A stretch of DNA of 9,019 nt from an uncultured Actinomycetes bacterium. Its GTDB lineage: Bacteria > Actinomycetota > Actinomycetes > S36-B12. Every line of letters begins with the position of its first letter. Within the stretch, counting starts at the first letter, position 1. Below are positions 7,035 through 9,019 of the stretch, in pieces. A model generated the notes under the pieces. That model was not told where the DNA came from and did not search any database. It saw only the letters and a list, made by a program, of their open reading frames with translations. The translations under genes and the position numbers were made by a program. Where the stretch lies: assembly GCA_903918595.1 (NCBI GenBank), contig CAIXFB010000324.1, forward strand, positions 1-9,019, written 5' to 3'.

Positions 7035-8221
7035 GAAGTGTTGAGTGAGCGCAATCCTCTCACCCGAAGTCCGCCATCGATAGCATGCCAAAAACCGACG
7101 GGGGCAATCTGGCGGGCCTTTATTGAACCCGCGGTGGAAATACTGGCAATGCGCTCTGGCTCTGCTAGGTATTCAGCAATGACTGAAGGCAGTTCTTTGA
7201 CATTTCGGAAGTATGCGAATTCCACGCCTCGCGTGAAGAATCGCGAGGTTCTATCTCGGTCGTCTGTGAGCAACATCGTCCCGGCCAATGTGGCCTCTAA
7301 CACTCGTGTTTTGAGTTGTTCGAATCTTCCGGCTGATGACTGGGAAAAGTTGAGTGTCATCCGGGAGGATGCAAGACCAGCCATGTAATCGAGCCATGAT
7401 GGCTGATCGCTGCGAGACGATGAAAAATCCTCAGCTGGGCTTAGGCGGTGCGGATTAACAGCAACAGAAACACCCAAACTGCGGATCTTTTCGACCAATT
7501 GCATGCGGTACGGGTACATGGCACCGATAAAGGAGACATCAACTACCGGAGCGATATCGGCGAGTTGCTTATCCAAAAGCTCCAATGACTGACGTGACAT
7601 AGGCATATTGACCGGACCCACTTCCGGGCGCCCTTTCACCATGCGACCGTTCATCGGCATGCAGATATCAACGAGAAGAAAGCGGTCTGAGATTCGGGCA
7701 AGTAATCGAGATTGTGCGGAGAGCCATGGGTAGGACGAATCAAACATGACGCCAAGCAGCACCCCATCCCACTGCTGAGAAAGGCGACGCCACAAGACGT
7801 CCCAGGTCCATGAAGGATCAACCTGCCCTGGATCACTCTCAACGTGACCCAAAATATGGGTTGCTTTCACAGATTGCACGAAGTCAATCAAGCGCGAATG
7901 CCACATCTCGGGTGTCTCACCAGGGGCCGTGTGAAACTCACTCACCGCAGAAGAGCCCAAAAGTTCCCTCAGTGACTGAGCCGCCTCGAAGTACAGATTT
8001 CTGTTTCCCGGAGCAAAAGACGCGAATGCCATGCCTTCTTGAGGGACAACCACTACGTGAACCGGCCTTGCGGAATCCAGTGCCATGGCAGTTGGTCCAG
8101 GCACGCTATTCAGGTCGCTCAGCCGGGCTCGTAGGAATAATCTTTGCGCCCTGAGAAACCCCACATGCTGCGTGATGCCAGAGATGCTCTCGCGGACACC
8201 CCTGACTGGGAACTGATTCAC
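7031..8221 (-). CDS. GT-B fold glycosyltransferase (CgeB/Glyco_trans_1_2-like)
   Basis: This 396-residue protein has two Rossmann-like halves typical of GT-B enzymes. The N-terminal half begins with strand PVHVVVVPQEG (53-63). The C-terminal half begins with VVDVSFIGAMYPYR (226-239), matching the DI-FVGS-Y--R pattern of CgeB-like transferases. It ends with the nucleotide-sugar site region QLKTRVLEATLAGTMLLTDD (302-321), the GVEFAYF strand (332-338) and a FWHAID segment (377-382). No signal peptide or membrane helix is seen, so it should act in the cytoplasm or at the inner membrane face, adding a sugar to a lipid-linked glycan. The first 45 or so residues, before the first strand, are rich in Arg and Leu and could form a membrane-touching amphipathic helix. 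The start is a GTG at 8221; an ATG at 8086 (residue 46) is an alternative. Its stop overlaps the start of the next minus-strand gene. Donor and acceptor are not predictable. Confidence 0.78.
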   Translation of the reverse strand: MNQFPVRGVRESISGITQHVGFLRAQRLFLRARLSDLNSVPGPTAMALDSARPVHVVVVPQEGMAFASFAPGNRNLYFEAAQSLRELLGSSAVSEFHTAPGETPEMWHSRLIDFVQSVKATHILGHVESDPGQVDPSWTWDVLWRRLSQQWDGVLLGVMFDSSYPWLSAQSRLLARISDRFLLVDICMPMNGRMVKGRPEVGPVNMPMSRQSLELLDKQLADIAPVVDVSFIGAMYPYRMQLVEKIRSLGVSVAVNPHRLSPAEDFSSSRSDQPSWLDYMAGLASSRMTLNFSQSSAGRFEQLKTRVLEATLAGTMLLTDDRDRTSRFFTRGVEFAYFRNVKELPSVIAEYLAEPERIASISTAGSIKARQIAPVGFWHAIDGGLRVRGLRSLNTS

Positions 8222-8243
8222 AGGAACACGCTACCTTCTTACC
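8222..8243. promoter_or_regulatory. Putative compact divergent promoter, possibly leaderless both ways
   Basis: Only 22 bp separate two GTG starts on opposite strands. On the plus strand TACCTT (8232-8237) fits the actinobacterial -10 pattern TANNNT and ends 6 nt before the GTG at 8244. On the minus strand TAGCGT (8233-8228) fits the same pattern and ends 6 nt before the GTG at 8221. The two hexamers share the central TA at 8232-8233, exactly midway between the starts. Neither start has a well-placed Shine-Dalgarno sequence, though an AAGG lies 11-12 nt ahead of the minus-strand GTG. This layout fits leaderless transcripts from overlapping -10 boxes. TANNNT is a loose pattern, so this remains a proposal. 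Confidence 0.4.
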
Positions 8244-8248
8244 GTGTT
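8225..8248. repeat. 6-bp inverted repeat across the divergent start region
   Basis: AACACG at 8225-8230 is repeated inverted as CGTGTT at 8243-8248, with 12 bp between. The arms flank the plus-strand -10 candidate and cover the plus-strand GTG, a position where a bound repressor would block transcription. The arms are short, so a chance match is possible. Confidence 0.3.
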
Positions 8249-8999
8249 GGAGTATCCACCGAAGTTTCGGATTGGCAGCATCGACTTTAACGCGGCCAGT
8301 TTTGATGAAGCAATTAAGTGCATACTCGCGAAAGCCGCCGTTCGTGACGGTGGCGGTACCAGTTTCCACTTCGCCAATGCATACAACATTGCCCTCGCTG
8401 AAAATGATGTGAAATACCAGGAAGTCATGAACCAAGGGGATTATGTCTTTGCAGATGGAACGCCTGTCGTCTGGGCAGGAAGAACAATGTTCCCGAACCA
8501 AACCTGGGAAAGAGTTTACGGGCCTGATGTCATGGCCAGTGTTCTCGGGGCTCCAGACAGCGACTCCGTACGCCACTATTTTTTAGGGTCAACTTCGCAC
8601 ACCATGAACAGACTTCAGTTTCAGCTAAGCCGTAATTTTCCTCAAGCGCGCATAGTGGGTTATGACTGCCCGCCATTTAGAAATCCCACCGAATCAGAAC
8701 TTCGGATGAGGGATGAAAGAATCAGGGAGTCAGGCGCAACAGTTGTATGGGTCGGACTTGGCACACCCAAACAAGACCTTGAAGTTCAACGCCTCGCGCA
8801 GAATCTTCCAGTCGCAGCGATGGCGGTGGGTGCTGCCTTTGATTTTCTTGCTGGGACAGTCCCGCAAGCACCCCGGTGGATGCACAAATCCGGGCTCGAG
8901 TGGAGTTACCGACTCGCGCGGGAACCTCAGCGACTAGCCAAACGATACTTTTGGGGCAATCCACAGTTTCTCAAGTCCGTTGTGAAGCACCGGCCATGA
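8244..8999 (+). CDS. WecG/TagA/CpsF family (GT26) glycosyltransferase
   Basis: This 251-residue protein matches the family in length and motif order. It has FHFANAYNI (41-49) near the N terminus, ADGTPVVW (70-77) containing the presumed catalytic Asp71, ERVYGPDVM (89-97), YFLGST (112-117), the nucleotide-sugar motif VGLGTPKQD (170-178, with Asp where Glu is usual), VGAAFDFLAG (195-204), and the C-terminal QAPRWMHKSGLEWSYRL stretch (208-224) followed by REPQRLAKRY (226-235). The family adds N-acetylmannosamine, N-acetylmannosaminuronic acid or a related sugar to a polyprenyl-diphosphate-linked sugar, an early step in wall teichoic acid, enterobacterial common antigen and capsule synthesis. The basic C-terminal part probably docks on the membrane. 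The GTG at 8244 gives a normal N terminus; a TTG at 8247 is the only close alternative. It has no clear Shine-Dalgarno sequence. Its stop overlaps the ATG of the next gene. Confidence 0.92.
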   Translation: MLEYPPKFRIGSIDFNAASFDEAIKCILAKAAVRDGGGTSFHFANAYNIALAENDVKYQEVMNQGDYVFADGTPVVWAGRTMFPNQTWERVYGPDVMASVLGAPDSDSVRHYFLGSTSHTMNRLQFQLSRNFPQARIVGYDCPPFRNPTESELRMRDERIRESGATVVWVGLGTPKQDLEVQRLAQNLPVAAMAVGAAFDFLAGTVPQAPRWMHKSGLEWSYRLAREPQRLAKRYFWGNPQFLKSVVKHRP

Positions 9000-9019
9000 C
9001 GGAGCACAAGATCCAGCCA
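8996..9019 (+). CDS. Start of a downstream gene, cut by the window edge
   Basis: An ATG at 8996 overlaps the stop of the GT26 gene in an ATGA junction, the same kind of joint seen at other gene pairs here. Only eight codons (MTEHKIQP) are visible before the window ends, so the product cannot be named. It is probably another gene of the polysaccharide operon. The call rests on the overlap pattern only. Confidence 0.55.

Noticed and set aside
8201..8214. A GGGAACT stretch resembling an ECF-type -35 element upstream of 8244
   Set aside because: No matching ECF-type -10 motif is seen at the proper spacing, and the stretch is coding sequence of the GT-B gene, so it is not enough to call a stress promoter.
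8106..8576. A 156-codon minus-strand frame spanning the divergent start region
   Set aside because: It is antisense to the GT26 gene and overlaps the start of the GT-B gene. Its translation shows no domain or membrane pattern, and accepting it would contradict two well-supported genes.

Overview
The window reads as part of a bacterial cell-surface polysaccharide (glycoconjugate) biosynthesis locus. The host is probably an actinobacterium of moderate GC. I infer this from the frequent GTG starts, the tightly packed genes with 4-nt stop/start overlaps, a possible leaderless divergent promoter, and the style of the membrane glycosyltransferases (GT-C core with extracytoplasmic beta-rich domains). 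A low-GC Microbacteriaceae-like genome would fit, but the sequence alone does not prove the taxon. I see no rRNA, tRNA, insertion sequence, CRISPR array or phage gene.

Layout. (1) Positions 1-2105, plus strand: the C-terminal end of a DPM1/GtrB-like GT2 glycosyltransferase, then two NAD(P)-dependent SDR sugar enzymes, an epimerase/dehydratase-like protein and an RmlD-like reductase. They are chained by GTGA and ATGA overlaps. (2) Positions 2097-8221, minus strand, read from right to left: a GT-B glycosyltransferase (8221-7031), a large polytopic membrane protein of unknown function coupled to it by a GTGA overlap (7034-4989), a 99-bp gap, and a 930-residue GT39/PMT-like membrane glycosyltransferase (4889-2097). 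The tail of the last gene overlaps the RmlD-like gene by 9 bp, tail to tail. (3) Positions 8244-9019, plus strand: a WecG/TagA/CpsF (GT26) glycosyltransferase diverging from the GT-B gene across only 22 bp, then the first codons of another gene joined by an ATGA overlap.

How the genes may work together (inference). The SDR pair would make an activated deoxy- or epimerised sugar. The GT26 and GT-B enzymes would add sugars to a lipid-linked acceptor on the cytoplasmic face. The GT2 enzyme would make a polyprenyl-phosphate sugar, and the GT39 membrane enzyme could use such a donor on the outer face to decorate the glycan. The 681-residue membrane protein has a GT-C-like layout and could be a second outer-face transferase or a glycan-handling protein.

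The points most worth a second look are the nearly symmetric 22-bp divergent start region, the unassigned 681-residue membrane protein, and the two extracytoplasmic domains flanking the GT39 core. I saw no sign of a defence system or other clearly new type of system.
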